Position numbers and translations under genes: made by a program. The notes under the pieces were generated by a model. The model searched no databases and was not told the DNA's origin. It was given only the letters and a program-made list of their open reading frames with translations. From Proteus vulgaris (GTDB lineage: Bacteria > Pseudomonadota > Gammaproteobacteria > Enterobacterales > Enterobacteriaceae), in NCBI RefSeq assembly GCF_023100685.1, contig NZ_CP090064.1, positions 1,860,001 to 1,924,000 on the forward strand: a stretch of 64,000 bases of DNA, given 5' to 3'. Of the stretch, positions 8,201 to 16,703 are shown piece by piece (position 1 is the first letter of the stretch; each line of letters begins with the position of its first letter).

Positions 8201-8735
8201 GCTGAAGAATTTCATCATTGGTAAAACAATGGGCGCTGCCGCAGCTGCCGCGTCCATTGGTGAAGCCGCTATTGTCGCTTCTGCATGGGCTCCTGCCGCT
8301 GCGTTTGTTTCTCTAGCTACAATGGGGGCTAATGCCGCGCCAGCTAACGCAGGATTGATTGGAACTACTGGATTATCACAAACACTAGCAATTGCTGGCG
8401 CTCGTAAAAATGGTGGACCTGTTGATGCTGGTTCAATGTATCGAGTTGGTGAGGGTGGTAAGCCTGAGATATTCAAGGCTAACAACGGTCGCCAATACAT
8501 GATCCCCGGTGATTCTGGAAAGGTTATTTCCAATAAAGATATGCAGGGTGGCGGTATGAATGTGAATGTTGTATTTAATGACTATTCATCTGGTGGCCAC
8601 AAGTTTGATGCGCAGACATCACAAGATGGGAACACACTAACCATTCAGGCATTCATTATGGATATGGATAATAAAGGCCCTATGCTTCAATCCATCACAA
8701 GAAACACATCGGCAACAGCGAGAGCAAGAGGTTGA
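5256..8735 (+). CDS. Phage tail tape measure protein
   Basis: The protein has 1159 residues with RBS TTTGGAGATC before ATG 5256. Residues about 70-270 form the conserved tape measure domain (ETTQELYAGSATSMKELGYN, then LNRAMVIGTLKGNDWHSVLN and MQGGISMKLFADAMIKAREE). Long Ala/Lys/Glu helices follow, with a hydrophobic Gly/Ala segment near 429-449 and another Ala-rich hydrophobic stretch near 991-1030, typical of parts that insert in the host membrane. The C-terminus is Gly/Asn rich (GGMNVNVVFNDYSSGG). It sets tail length and leaves the tail on DNA ejection. Size predicts a long flexible siphovirus tail. Confidence 0.9.
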   Translation: MADVGEIVYQVQMDVGQLLTSQRQLEQRLNRMDDSFNRTSRAANNTEQSMLSLSKVAGVVASALSAGAIINAVDEWGQMAARIKMALNSVEGDVERYAEIQQRFLEVSNRNGKAIETTQELYAGSATSMKELGYNTTQTVDYIESLSSAFTANATGAQQTESAMNALNRAMVIGTLKGNDWHSVLNATPSVVADIAKELSRLRGGVKVTENDVKKMAMQGGISMKLFADAMIKAREENNALADSMDNTIADGFTKLTNSAKAYYGEMNQTLGITRSVSAGFAVLTDNFEKVSMVANVALAILGARMAGALYSTIKAKISDVSASINQTTATLNAAKASEYAATTAVRKAQADLSSARSAVALAQAEYNVAKGTLAEATALDNLILKKSLASKAALTLTQATQAQTAAMANSATAARAASVSMNLFKGALGLVGGPAGAAMLAGAAVLYFYQQAKEARESAIKLAEGVDELTAKMKEMSRVQKEAEMAELRKALPELNNELLNAVIAHSKAIGAVKDLESQVAKATPGTSKYTSLTNQLTSAQDDLAIATNNAQKATNDYSRAKSTISLIQADLNGTLKQGAELLQREASILPNAAAGWNSYGFSIERATKAKAAFSLLRPELDYGGEDGNKLLKQMERRLELSKLEGAEKAKLNALYAAEDAGVFDKEAIKNLQDLAAKEYENTEAKKQGIKTAKEAASAALKEATEAEKLKQKIADVANATEVAKLETEGLAREAAILEAVQKLGSKATEKQIEKITELAGKEFDLKQKIQDRKDAFSQNPEAKANQEYKLSLEQLERQLKGNLVTEEDYHRRRVELAGEYSKKTAEANAQASVSPIEDNRAQFDPVQQLKNENAKKLALMDKYYADEMAIIDQAYANQQISHEQFTTAKQITDAQYLQIRTAQERQFNEQQTAAQWQMLSQQSLGFDMLTSAVDAMSGSASNAITGLLTGTMTAADAMRSLGNTILNSVVNSIVQTGVEMLKNFIIGKTMGAAAAAASIGEAAIVASAWAPAAAFVSLATMGANAAPANAGLIGTTGLSQTLAIAGARKNGGPVDAGSMYRVGEGGKPEIFKANNGRQYMIPGDSGKVISNKDMQGGGMNVNVVFNDYSSGGHKFDAQTSQDGNTLTIQAFIMDMDNKGPMLQSITRNTSATARARG

Positions 8736-8738
8736 TAT

Positions 8739-9215
8739 ATGGTTATTTATTACCCTGATTGGCTTCCTCTGGCTCAGAAAGCTGATAAAAGCATGACACT
8801 AGATACTGGTTTCTTGACAGATCAGCCACAGGTAGGAGCACCGATATTTCAGAAGCTAACTGATGACTTAAAAACTGTATGGAGTGTGAATTGGATATTT
8901 ACACTTCAACAGGAGCGTGCATTTGCGCAGTGGTTGCGCAGTTCCAACTATCTTGATAATTGCAATCGCTGGTTCAGGATGAAAATTAATCTTGGTGGTA
9001 GTGGGTTGCAAGAGCAGGAATTGCATTTTGTTTCCTACCCTGTACAAACCAGTATTAATGGATCTTCTGTAACATGGACCGGTCAAGTTATTAGCAAGAA
9101 ACTTTATAATTCAGATGATGAATTCGACGATATTATTGTTGAGTTTCCGCCATCATTTGGAAGTTGGCTTGACATTATCGTTACTGAGACTCTACCAAAG
9201 TATAAGGAGTTGTAA
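8739..9215 (+). CDS. Distal tail protein (lambda gpM position)
   Basis: This 158-residue protein lies three bases after the tape measure gene and overlaps the next gene by one base (TAATG). It has N-terminal Pro/Asp-Trp (YYPDWLPL), a RAFAQWLRSSNYLDNCNRWF helix and strands after it. Its place before a DUF1833-like protein and an NlpC/P60 protein equals that of lambda gpM. I do not recognise a named family, so a tail tip role is inferred from order. Confidence 0.55.
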   Translation: MVIYYPDWLPLAQKADKSMTLDTGFLTDQPQVGAPIFQKLTDDLKTVWSVNWIFTLQQERAFAQWLRSSNYLDNCNRWFRMKINLGGSGLQEQELHFVSYPVQTSINGSSVTWTGQVISKKLYNSDDEFDDIIVEFPPSFGSWLDIIVTETLPKYKEL

Positions 9216-9685
9216 TGCCTACACTAAGAGAGTATCGGGCACAAAGGCCAAACAGAATACTTTATGAGGCACTGCAATTTAGTCATCCGTCATTTGGCGA
9301 TATCTATCTTGTATCTTATCAGGTATTCCCAAAGGTTCTAGGCGGCATTGAATATCAGCCGTGTAATTTTGAACTATCAGACAGTCAGCAAAGCCGAACG
9401 CCAATCATTGACGCCAGCGTTAAATTCAGCCGTGTCGCACAAGACTTTAAACAGCAACTTAAACTATGGAAATCATTCAATAGAATGACTCCTATAGAAT
9501 CCACTTATCGCTTATTTGACGAGAAAGACAAAGGTACGGCCATTACTCGATGGAAATTATTTGTGAAAGATGTGTCAATGGATCATGAAAGTGTCACTGT
9601 CACGTTATCTATGAGTAACCCATTGAATAAAAACATCGGACGCATTTATGAGCCACAAGAATGGCCGGGATTGGAGGCTGTATGA
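9215..9685 (+). CDS. DUF1833-like minor tail protein (lambda gpL position)
   Basis: This 156-residue protein overlaps the previous stop. Features are a basic N-terminus (LREYRAQRPNRILYEALQFSHP), a strand pattern around YLVSYQVFPKVLGG, and a C-terminal VSMDHESVTVTLSMSNPLN segment. The pattern resembles DUF1833-type phage tail proteins that sit before the NlpC/P60 tail protein. It probably forms part of the distal tail tip. The family call is from memory of the pattern. Confidence 0.5.
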   Translation: MPTLREYRAQRPNRILYEALQFSHPSFGDIYLVSYQVFPKVLGGIEYQPCNFELSDSQQSRTPIIDASVKFSRVAQDFKQQLKLWKSFNRMTPIESTYRLFDEKDKGTAITRWKLFVKDVSMDHESVTVTLSMSNPLNKNIGRIYEPQEWPGLEAV

Positions 9686-10074
9686 CAACTCAAGATTTCA
9701 TCGATAAAGTTATCGGAAAGCCTTGGAAAAACAGGTCTTGCACATTTGACGCTATGGATTGTTGGGGGCTTGTTGTTCTCTATTATCGTCATGTGTTAGG
9801 TGTTGAGATCCACCATGACGCAGGTTATGAGTCTGAAACTGATTTTGTTACTTGTTATAAAAATGAAGTTGAGTTTTGGGATAAAGTAAATAAACCAGAA
9901 CATAGCGGAATCTTTATAGGTTATATAGGATCAAAACCGGCTCATATTGGTTTGGTTATCGACGGAAACGCATTACATAGTCGAGGTGAAAATGGATCTG
10001 TAAGAATGGATAGGTTGATTATTCTTGAGAGAAAGTTCACTAAGTTGGAGTTTATGAAATATGCCAATAATTGA
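9682..10074 (+). CDS. Tail-tip NlpC/P60 family peptidase (lambda gpK-like)
   Basis: This 130-residue protein starts at ATG 9682, overlapping the previous stop (ATGA) with GGAGG five bases ahead; a longer reading from 9661 lacks an RBS. The catalytic Cys27 lies in DCWGLV; His88 (PAHIGLVIDG) and His99 (ALHSRG) are candidates for the rest of the triad. Phage members of this family cleave peptidoglycan or process tail proteins during assembly or DNA entry. It overlaps the host specificity gene by 14 bases. Confidence 0.8.
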   Translation: MTTQDFIDKVIGKPWKNRSCTFDAMDCWGLVVLYYRHVLGVEIHHDAGYESETDFVTCYKNEVEFWDKVNKPEHSGIFIGYIGSKPAHIGLVIDGNALHSRGENGSVRMDRLIILERKFTKLEFMKYANN

Positions 10075-12529
10075 AATTCAGCGTGTCGCTGGAATGCCGA
10101 AAGAGAGAGTCGAGATAAAAGCCGGCTCTCTTTTTTTTGATTGGTTAAAAGAGCAAAGCTTTCATCATGACGTTGATATCTATGTTAACGGCGTAAAGCT
10201 TAACGACGATGATCGCCTTGACTTTACTATTAGTGAATTTCATCACATTCAAATATTTGACCAACCGAAAGGAATTATTGGCGACATTCTTAATCCAGTG
10301 TTTAAGTTTGTTTCTAAGATATTTTCATTCTTAGCGCCCAAAGCGCCATCATTTAGCGCCGCTGATGTGAATGCAAAGGAAAGTCCTAATAACCGTTTAA
10401 CTGGTCAAACTAATATAGCGAGAACATATCAGGCTAGACCTGAAATTCACGGACAAGTTAGAGCCTTTCCAGATCTCATTCAGCAATCAATGTTTGAATA
10501 CATTGATAATAAAAAGATGGTCACGGAGTGGATGAACTTCGGTATCGGTTACTACACGATTGAGAACGTAAAATATTCAGAGTCTGAGTTGATCGCTCTT
10601 GATGGTGCTAGTTATCAGATATTCCAACCGGGTGAAATAATTCCAAAGATATTCGAAGGTTTCGAGTTTCCCGATGTTGATGGTCAAGAGATACCTGGGC
10701 CGAATGAAAGTGACGAGATACCTCAATATGAGGCCACTGCTAACAATGTTATTTCTGGTGAAATTAAAGGTGGTGAGGCTGCTATAAAGATAGAGAAGCA
10801 AGATGAGTTTCGATATTTTATGGATATCGTAAAGCCTAGATCAGTAAGCCTTGTTGTTAATGTGACTTATGATACTCCTCAGGGTTCGGTTACAAAGGAT
10901 ATTAAGGTTGATGCTTATCTATCTGATGCGAAAGAGAGTGATGATGGTGCTATTATCTCACCAAAATATTACTACGAATTCTTTTTCACTAATTTAACTG
11001 GTGGTGATTTATCAAATCTACCGCCTAATGCAATTGTTAATACATCAAAGTTTATTCTCTATGACAATCAGTTCCTGACAGTAGGGCCTTTCTTTTCCCC
11101 CTTAGATGGTGGTGAGTTATGGGTGCATTTAAACGCCCAGCTTGGTGACGGTGATCGTGCTAATGCAAAAATAGAGCTCTGGAAGATTGATGAGAATAAC
11201 AATGAAATAGCTGGAACAAGGGAATCCTTTGATAGAGGTTTTCCGTCGGCACCAAAGACGAAAACATATTATCTAACTGAAAAATTTAAGCCGATGACTG
11301 GGCATGGAAGATATGCGTTTCAACTAACGAGATTAGAAAACAGCAATGACCACAGTATTCTGAAACTTGAAGAAGCTCATATTGTACGTGAAAGAATTAA
11401 TGAAATTCATAGTGAGGACACTCTGGTTCGAGTGAGTGTGCGAGCAACTGAAAGTCCAACCAGTGCTAGAGAGCGTAAATACAACGCACTAGCAACACGC
11501 CATGTTATTAGTTACGACACGAATAGCCGTAGCGTTGATTATACATTAAGACCATCACGATCATTTGCTGATGCCGTCGCTCATACTTGGTTAGTCACCG
11601 CAGGGCAGCCAGAAAGCACCATAGATTTATATGGTTTGTATTCAATCTATGAATCACTTCCAGATAAGCGTTTAGGATATTTTGATTACACGTTTGATGA
11701 TGAAGATGTATCGCTGGGTCAGCGCGTAGAAACAATATGCAACGTTGCTCGTGTTATTTCATTTTGGGATAACGGCGTGCTTACATTTACTCGTGAGGAG
11801 GAAAAGCAATATCCATCTGGCACTTTTAATAGAGCAAACACGACAGGAAACGGATTCTCACTCTCTTATGATATGACAATGCCGAGCGGTAATGATGGTG
11901 TTGAAATCGAATACGTAAACCCTAAGACCAACAAAAAGACCTATCTTAAATATCGTATTGAAGATAATAAAATAGTTAACAAGCCAGCTAGAAACCCTAA
12001 CAAAATAACTATCCACGGTTGTCGCAATGAGTATCAAGCGACAGATAGAGCATTATTGGAAATGGATAGGTTAATACATCAGCGTATGAGTGTCAGTGTG
12101 CAAACTCTCGCAGATGGCGATTATGTTTATCCGGGTGACTTAATTATTGTTGCTGACACATACGATAAGAATCAACAGGCGGGTTATATAGTTGAGAGGA
12201 TCGGCAATCAGTTTTCAACAAATGAAAAAGTTATCTTTGATGGTGAGATGTTTGTTTGTATCACTGATCACCTAGGCAACACAACAGAAAGGCTTAAAGC
12301 CACACCAAGAAGCGATACCGCTTATGGATTTATCGCTGACATACCAGATATACAACTAAATATCTATGACGGCATGAATGTTCAATCTCCGTCACGTTAC
12401 GTTATATCCAATATCGTTGAAATGGACTCAATGAGGTGGATTGTAAGCGATAAAAAGCCTAATGCAGACGGAACTTTTAGCATTACAGCAAGTGAGTATT
12501 TTTCTGCAAAAAAAGATTACAACGTTTAA
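10061..12529 (+). CDS. Host specificity / tail tip protein (TipJ/gpJ type)
   Basis: This 822-residue protein forms the central tail tip hub. The N-terminus (residues 1-70) resembles a small ubiquitin-like fold, followed by a hydrophobic segment near 70-95 (GIIGDILNPVFKFVSKIFSF). Downstream are gpJ-like regions: ARTYQARPEIHGQVRAFPD, TAGQPESTIDLYGLYSIY, and DEDVSLGQRVETICNVARVI. The C-terminal strands contain IADIPDIQLNIYDGMNV. It lacks the long fibronectin-rich C-terminus of lambda J, which suggests receptor choice lies mostly in the separate tailspike downstream. Start ATG 10061 overlaps the peptidase gene. A terminator follows. Confidence 0.8.
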   Translation: MPIIEIQRVAGMPKERVEIKAGSLFFDWLKEQSFHHDVDIYVNGVKLNDDDRLDFTISEFHHIQIFDQPKGIIGDILNPVFKFVSKIFSFLAPKAPSFSAADVNAKESPNNRLTGQTNIARTYQARPEIHGQVRAFPDLIQQSMFEYIDNKKMVTEWMNFGIGYYTIENVKYSESELIALDGASYQIFQPGEIIPKIFEGFEFPDVDGQEIPGPNESDEIPQYEATANNVISGEIKGGEAAIKIEKQDEFRYFMDIVKPRSVSLVVNVTYDTPQGSVTKDIKVDAYLSDAKESDDGAIISPKYYYEFFFTNLTGGDLSNLPPNAIVNTSKFILYDNQFLTVGPFFSPLDGGELWVHLNAQLGDGDRANAKIELWKIDENNNEIAGTRESFDRGFPSAPKTKTYYLTEKFKPMTGHGRYAFQLTRLENSNDHSILKLEEAHIVRERINEIHSEDTLVRVSVRATESPTSARERKYNALATRHVISYDTNSRSVDYTLRPSRSFADAVAHTWLVTAGQPESTIDLYGLYSIYESLPDKRLGYFDYTFDDEDVSLGQRVETICNVARVISFWDNGVLTFTREEEKQYPSGTFNRANTTGNGFSLSYDMTMPSGNDGVEIEYVNPKTNKKTYLKYRIEDNKIVNKPARNPNKITIHGCRNEYQATDRALLEMDRLIHQRMSVSVQTLADGDYVYPGDLIIVADTYDKNQQAGYIVERIGNQFSTNEKVIFDGEMFVCITDHLGNTTERLKATPRSDTAYGFIADIPDIQLNIYDGMNVQSPSRYVISNIVEMDSMRWIVSDKKPNADGTFSITASEYFSAKKDYNV

Positions 12530-12548
12530 TTAAACTCATTTCAATCAT

Positions 12549-12573
12549 AGCCAGCCTAAGTGCTGGCTTTTTT
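12549..12573 (+). terminator. Intrinsic terminator before the tailspike gene
   Basis: A perfect stem AGCCAGC/GCTGGCT with loop CTAAGT is followed by a T run. It lies between the tail tip and tailspike genes and shows that an upstream reading of the tailspike from 12560 is not the true start. Confidence 0.8.
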
Positions 12574-12586
12574 ATTGGGAAAAATC

Positions 12587-14476
12587 ATGTCTACAATTCC
12601 AACACAAAATCCAGTTCCGAGTGAGACTCCGAGCGACCTTAAATTTAACTCAGGTAAATTTGACGAGTTCGTTACTTCAAATAATCACTTTTACACTGAC
12701 CGTTTTGATAAGAAACACTATACAATAGATGGTATTAATAACTTATCAAAACAGGCAATGCTTAACTATGGCTATATCACGAAGAGGTCTTTTGAGTCGG
12801 GTAATACCATCATCAATCCTAACGATGTTCTTCTCTGGGAAAGTAATGGCGAATACTACAGATGGGATGGCGAACTACCCAAAGTAGTTGGCGCTGATTC
12901 AACACCAGAGTCAGCGGGAGGAATTGGCGAAGGAAAGTGGAAAAGCATTGGGGATGCAACACTAAGATCTGAACTATCATCAACGAATGGTTCATTAATG
13001 ATTGGTGACGTGAATTTCAACAATCTAAATAATCTATCATCTCTTGTTAGTCATCAATATTATAATCGCGGAGATGTTTTTGATGTTTTTGTTGTTTATG
13101 GGCAATCAAACGCTGTTGGGTACGCTCACGACACTATTGGATTTCCAGATATTTTTGATGGCGCCATGTTCTTTGATTACAAAGATAACAAAATAAAGAA
13201 AATAACCAAGGGTTTGCCATACTCATCTGGAAATGTCAGCACTGGTCATGCATGGGCTGCGTTTGCTAATGAGTACATAAGAAAAACAGGAAGGAAAGTT
13301 CTAATTATACCATGCGCCAAGGGCGAATCTTCTATTGTTGAGTTATCAAAACCATTAACACCATCAAATACTGTCTATGACAAGATGATTAGTTCATTTA
13401 ACTCCGCAATGATTATTGCAAATAGAGATGGTATATCAATAGGGTATAAGTCAATCTTGTTTCATCAGGGTGAAACAGATATGACATTAGGAACCAAAAA
13501 ACAGGAATATCAAAATAAGTTAGATCAACTAATTAGAGATATGCGCTCAGATATGGGGCTGGATAAGTGCTTCCTGTATAGAGTTGGATGTCCTCAAAAT
13601 AGGAAAGAAATGAGTTGGTATGCCATGCAAACAGCTCAAGATTATTTGTGTCAATCTTATGACTGGATGGTGATGGCTTATTCTGGGTGTGGGACATTTA
13701 CTATTGGCAATGGATTATTGCGCGAGGGAGTGCATTATACTCAAAATGGCTATAATGTTATGGGGCACGAATCGGCTGGTGCTATTGTTGATTCTCTATT
13801 TAGTAAAAACCCATCTTCAGAGTTTGAAACTGAAATGTACGGAACTCCATTACTACCACCAGATCAAATATGGAGATACACATATGGACGGCTAGTTGTT
13901 GGCTCTGATGGAAATTTAACACTACTTGATAAGTCGAATACCGGGTACTCATATAGAACGATAAATATCTCTAGAATAGAAATGTTAGAAGATAAAGTCA
14001 GGCTTTACTTGCAAAGTAGGGCTAACTGGATACTTGGTCTTGATGTTGAAATGAATGAAGGCGGTAAGGTTTTTGGTGTTCAATGTTTCCCTACTATTGT
14101 GTCTGTTGGAAACAATGAATTTGCTGTGGATTTATCTTTTTTAATGGATGTTTCATTTGCCGTTTCAAAAGATGGTGATTTGATGAGAGCGCCAGATCTG
14201 AGCTCATCCAGCATTCCTCCATTTATCTCTGAAAATATCATGATAGATAAAACAAATGGAATTAAAATAACACATGGTGGAATAACTGGATTTCCTGCTC
14301 TGTTTGGGGTGAGTGGCGGTTCGGTATCTATCTCTAATATATCTAACAACTCATTTATGATTAGCAGCTCTTCCGGTGCTTTAATAACACTGAACAGGAT
14401 GAAGGTAAAGCCAACATCACTACCGCGCTCTATGCAGATTGCACTCAAAGCGATCATCTGTGAGAAGAAAGAATAA
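12587..14476 (+). CDS. Tailspike with SGNH / sialate O-acetylesterase-like domain
   Basis: The protein has 629 residues from ATG 12587 (RBS TGGGAAAAATC). Residues about 1-125 match the head-binding part of tailspikes: DKKHYTIDGINNLSKQAM, then VLLWESNGEYYRWDGELP and GGIGEGKWKSIGD. Residues about 165-400 carry SGNH-hydrolase blocks: VVYGQSNAVG with nucleophile Ser174, FHQGETDM with His293, and REGVHYTQNGYN with His383 and a Glu three residues before it where Asp is usual. The C-terminus is beta rich and Ser/Gly rich. The expected role is to bind and de-O-acetylate capsule or O-antigen on adsorption. It is the last gene of the late operon and faces an O-acyltransferase gene. Confidence 0.8.
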   Translation: MSTIPTQNPVPSETPSDLKFNSGKFDEFVTSNNHFYTDRFDKKHYTIDGINNLSKQAMLNYGYITKRSFESGNTIINPNDVLLWESNGEYYRWDGELPKVVGADSTPESAGGIGEGKWKSIGDATLRSELSSTNGSLMIGDVNFNNLNNLSSLVSHQYYNRGDVFDVFVVYGQSNAVGYAHDTIGFPDIFDGAMFFDYKDNKIKKITKGLPYSSGNVSTGHAWAAFANEYIRKTGRKVLIIPCAKGESSIVELSKPLTPSNTVYDKMISSFNSAMIIANRDGISIGYKSILFHQGETDMTLGTKKQEYQNKLDQLIRDMRSDMGLDKCFLYRVGCPQNRKEMSWYAMQTAQDYLCQSYDWMVMAYSGCGTFTIGNGLLREGVHYTQNGYNVMGHESAGAIVDSLFSKNPSSEFETEMYGTPLLPPDQIWRYTYGRLVVGSDGNLTLLDKSNTGYSYRTINISRIEMLEDKVRLYLQSRANWILGLDVEMNEGGKVFGVQCFPTIVSVGNNEFAVDLSFLMDVSFAVSKDGDLMRAPDLSSSSIPPFISENIMIDKTNGIKITHGGITGFPALFGVSGGSVSISNISNNSFMISSSSGALITLNRMKVKPTSLPRSMQIALKAIICEKKE

Positions 14477-14515
14477 TAGGCTCCATAACTAATCCTATTA
14501 TTCTTAATGTTTTAT

Positions 14516-14542
14516 ACCACCTTTAATGAAGGTGGTTTTTTT
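14516..14542 (+). terminator. Terminator of the phage late operon
   Basis: An 8-bp stem ACCACCTT/AAGGTGGT with loop TAATG is followed by a T run. Only the plus-strand side has a proper T tract, so it ends the late operon rather than the facing acyltransferase gene, whose stop lies just inside it. Confidence 0.8.
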
Positions 14543-16394
14543 ATTTGTAATTTATCTTATTCATAATAAATTTAGTGAACTTTTCCGCACCGAACTTTGT
14601 GAGGTGAGGTTTTATAATTATAGGGTTATCATTTTCTATAATTGTACAGCTGAATTTATTACATTGTTCATCTCTCATAGAAATGAATTCAATGTTATCA
14701 TATTGCAATGTTAATAATTCAAAAATACCTTCAATATCAACATCTGTCCTTAAGCTATCTTTATCTTTACTTTCCATCTTTTCACATCTTTCAGAGTGAA
14801 GTAAATCAGATAAAAAATTACTTTGCATTGCTTGTGAGTTTAACAAACAACTGTATGGATTATAACTAGGTTGATGATAATCACCTAAAATATAGAATTT
14901 TCTATTTTGACCTTTGTTTTTTAAATTATCTAAAAATAATTTTATTTTATTTTCTATTTGTACTTTATCTAACCCTTTTAAATACAAATCCCACCGTTGT
15001 GATATAATTACAGGAGAATCATCATTTTTAGCTATTCTTTCTAAGAATTTATTTTTCATTGTAATGCAATTTCTACTACCTTTATATGAATCATTAATCA
15101 TTGTAGTGTTGCATGATTCATTAGAATATAATTCAAACTTAACACCATATCCTTTCATTGCTTCAACATACATTAAAGCAAAACTATCACCTGATAATAT
15201 TATTTTTTTAGATGGTAAATTCTCGTTAAAATATAATATATCATTTTGCTTATCTCTATATAAAACCCACGGATTATAGTAAAATTTATAATTCTTACTA
15301 TATTCTTGTGTTTTTTTGTCTATCCTTTGTGTTACTCCATCTTTAGCAATATATTGGCAAGCAATAATAATAATAATATAGAATGGAATAATAAATGCTA
15401 TTTTTAGTCTTCTTTTCTCTATCAAATAATATGAGGAAATAGCTAAGATGAAAGTGATTGTTAAGTATATTATCAAACTTAGTTCTAAGTTTAATTTTTT
15501 AGTTATGACAAGTAAAGGCCAATGGAATAGATAAATAGAATAAGACCATAAACCAATTTTTTGAAAAATAGGATTACTTAATATGAAATTTTTTTCATAA
15601 TTTATAGCTAATATTATAGCTGTTGCTACTACAGGAATTGATGCATAAAAACTAGGCCAAGGTGTATTGCTATCAAAAAAATATGAAGCAATTATAATTA
15701 TAATTAGGCATAAAAAGAATAATATTTTTTTATTCTTTTCTGAAACCTTTGTTACAGGATATGCAAATGCTAATCCACCAGCCATCATTTCCCATGCTCT
15801 TGTGTGTATCATGTAATATGCTTGGCTTGGATCTATTTTTGTTATGACTGAAGACAATATTAGTGAAACAAAAAAAAGAAACACTAAAGACTTTCTAGTA
15901 TTACTTGATGTCGTTATCTTACTGATTGCTAATATTATTAATGGATATATTAAATAAAATTGCCACTCAACAGATAATGACCATGTATGGAGTAAGAACT
16001 TCTCCATCGATTCAACATCAAAATACCCAGACTCATTGAAATATGTAATATTTGATATGAATAATAATGAGTCACGAGCATGAATACCTATTTTCTTATA
16101 ATCATTTGGTTCTATCAAAAAATAAGATAGAAACACTAATATAAATATTAAAAGCATTAATGCTGGAATTATTCTTTTACATCGTGCTGAATAGAATTTA
16201 ACAATTGAAAAGCTGCTATTTTCAATACCAGTCAAAATAATAGAGGTCATTAAATAGCCTGATATAACGAAGAATATATCAACGCCAATGAAACCAGCTG
16301 GAGCTAGTGAATTATCAAAGTGAAACAAGATAACAAGTAGGACAGCAATTGCTCTCATTCCATTGATATCTGTTCTAAATTTCTTTTTTTGCAT
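14541..16394 (-). CDS. OafA-type membrane O-acyltransferase with C-terminal SGNH domain
   Basis: The protein has 617 residues. Residues 1-350 are an acyltransferase-3 domain with about ten membrane segments: N-terminal RTDINGMRAIAVLLVILFHF with the conserved His, then GVDIFFVISGYLM, ARCKRIIPAL and HTWSLSVEWQFYLIYP. Residues about 385-617 form an SGNH-like periplasmic domain: IILSGDSFALMY has the Ser block, IISQRW an Arg/Trp region, and KPHLTKFGAEKF the His block, though the usual Asp before the His is not visible. Such enzymes O-acetylate O-antigen or capsule. Base composition is much more AT rich than its neighbours. It has its own promoter candidate (16417-16445). It is probably prophage cargo; a resident host gene is possible. 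Confidence 0.85.
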   Translation of the reverse strand: MQKKKFRTDINGMRAIAVLLVILFHFDNSLAPAGFIGVDIFFVISGYLMTSIILTGIENSSFSIVKFYSARCKRIIPALMLLIFILVFLSYFLIEPNDYKKIGIHARDSLLFISNITYFNESGYFDVESMEKFLLHTWSLSVEWQFYLIYPLIILAISKITTSSNTRKSLVFLFFVSLILSSVITKIDPSQAYYMIHTRAWEMMAGGLAFAYPVTKVSEKNKKILFFLCLIIIIIASYFFDSNTPWPSFYASIPVVATAIILAINYEKNFILSNPIFQKIGLWSYSIYLFHWPLLVITKKLNLELSLIIYLTITFILAISSYYLIEKRRLKIAFIIPFYIIIIIACQYIAKDGVTQRIDKKTQEYSKNYKFYYNPWVLYRDKQNDILYFNENLPSKKIILSGDSFALMYVEAMKGYGVKFELYSNESCNTTMINDSYKGSRNCITMKNKFLERIAKNDDSPVIISQRWDLYLKGLDKVQIENKIKLFLDNLKNKGQNRKFYILGDYHQPSYNPYSCLLNSQAMQSNFLSDLLHSERCEKMESKDKDSLRTDVDIEGIFELLTLQYDNIEFISMRDEQCNKFSCTIIENDNPIIIKPHLTKFGAEKFTKFIMNKINYK

Positions 16395-16703
16395 AGTAAT
16401 CTAAGGTTGAGTTTAGTATTTATGCAATTTTACCACTAATGTAAATTTAGGTCAGTAGTGGATATGCATACAACCATTTTGGTTTTTGGGGAGTATAGCA
16501 GGGTGTGGAATTAAGATGCTGATGCAACTAACGATATATAATTTTTTTTCACTATGATACTATCGCGTCCGAGTTAGAGCAGTACACCAACGCATTTTGA
16601 GGTACTTTTGCTAAATGTGTACACAATGGTGTACATAACTTGCAGAGTGAAGCAAGTAGATGCTACTAACGTATTAAACTTTAAAGAAAAATGATGTTTG
16701 CAT
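16395..16703. other. Non-coding junction: prophage right edge and start of thrS leader
   Basis: This region holds the acyltransferase promoter, then an unassigned AT-rich part (about 16450-16560) where the prophage right attachment site may lie. It also carries two hairpins of the thrS leader: a 7-bp repeat TGTACAC/GTGTACA (16618-16635) and ACTTGC/GCAAGT (16638-16657). I see no tRNA gene and no repeat that can be matched to a left end, which is outside the window. Confidence 0.5.
16417..16445 (-). promoter_or_regulatory. Candidate promoter of the O-acyltransferase gene
   Basis: On the minus strand TTTACA (-35, 16445-16440) and TAAATA (-10, 16422-16417) are 17 bases apart, ending 22 bases before the start codon. 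The -35 is strong and the -10 moderate. It would allow expression from the lysogen. Confidence 0.45.

Noticed and set aside
14526..14714. Plus-strand frame after the late operon terminator
   Set aside because: It starts inside the terminator and runs antisense through the acyltransferase 3' end; AT-rich DNA gives such frames by chance.
16490..16520. Possible tRNA-like 3' end as attachment site
   Set aside because: A GGGGAGTATAG-like stretch was examined, but no cloverleaf stems or CCA-like end could be built.
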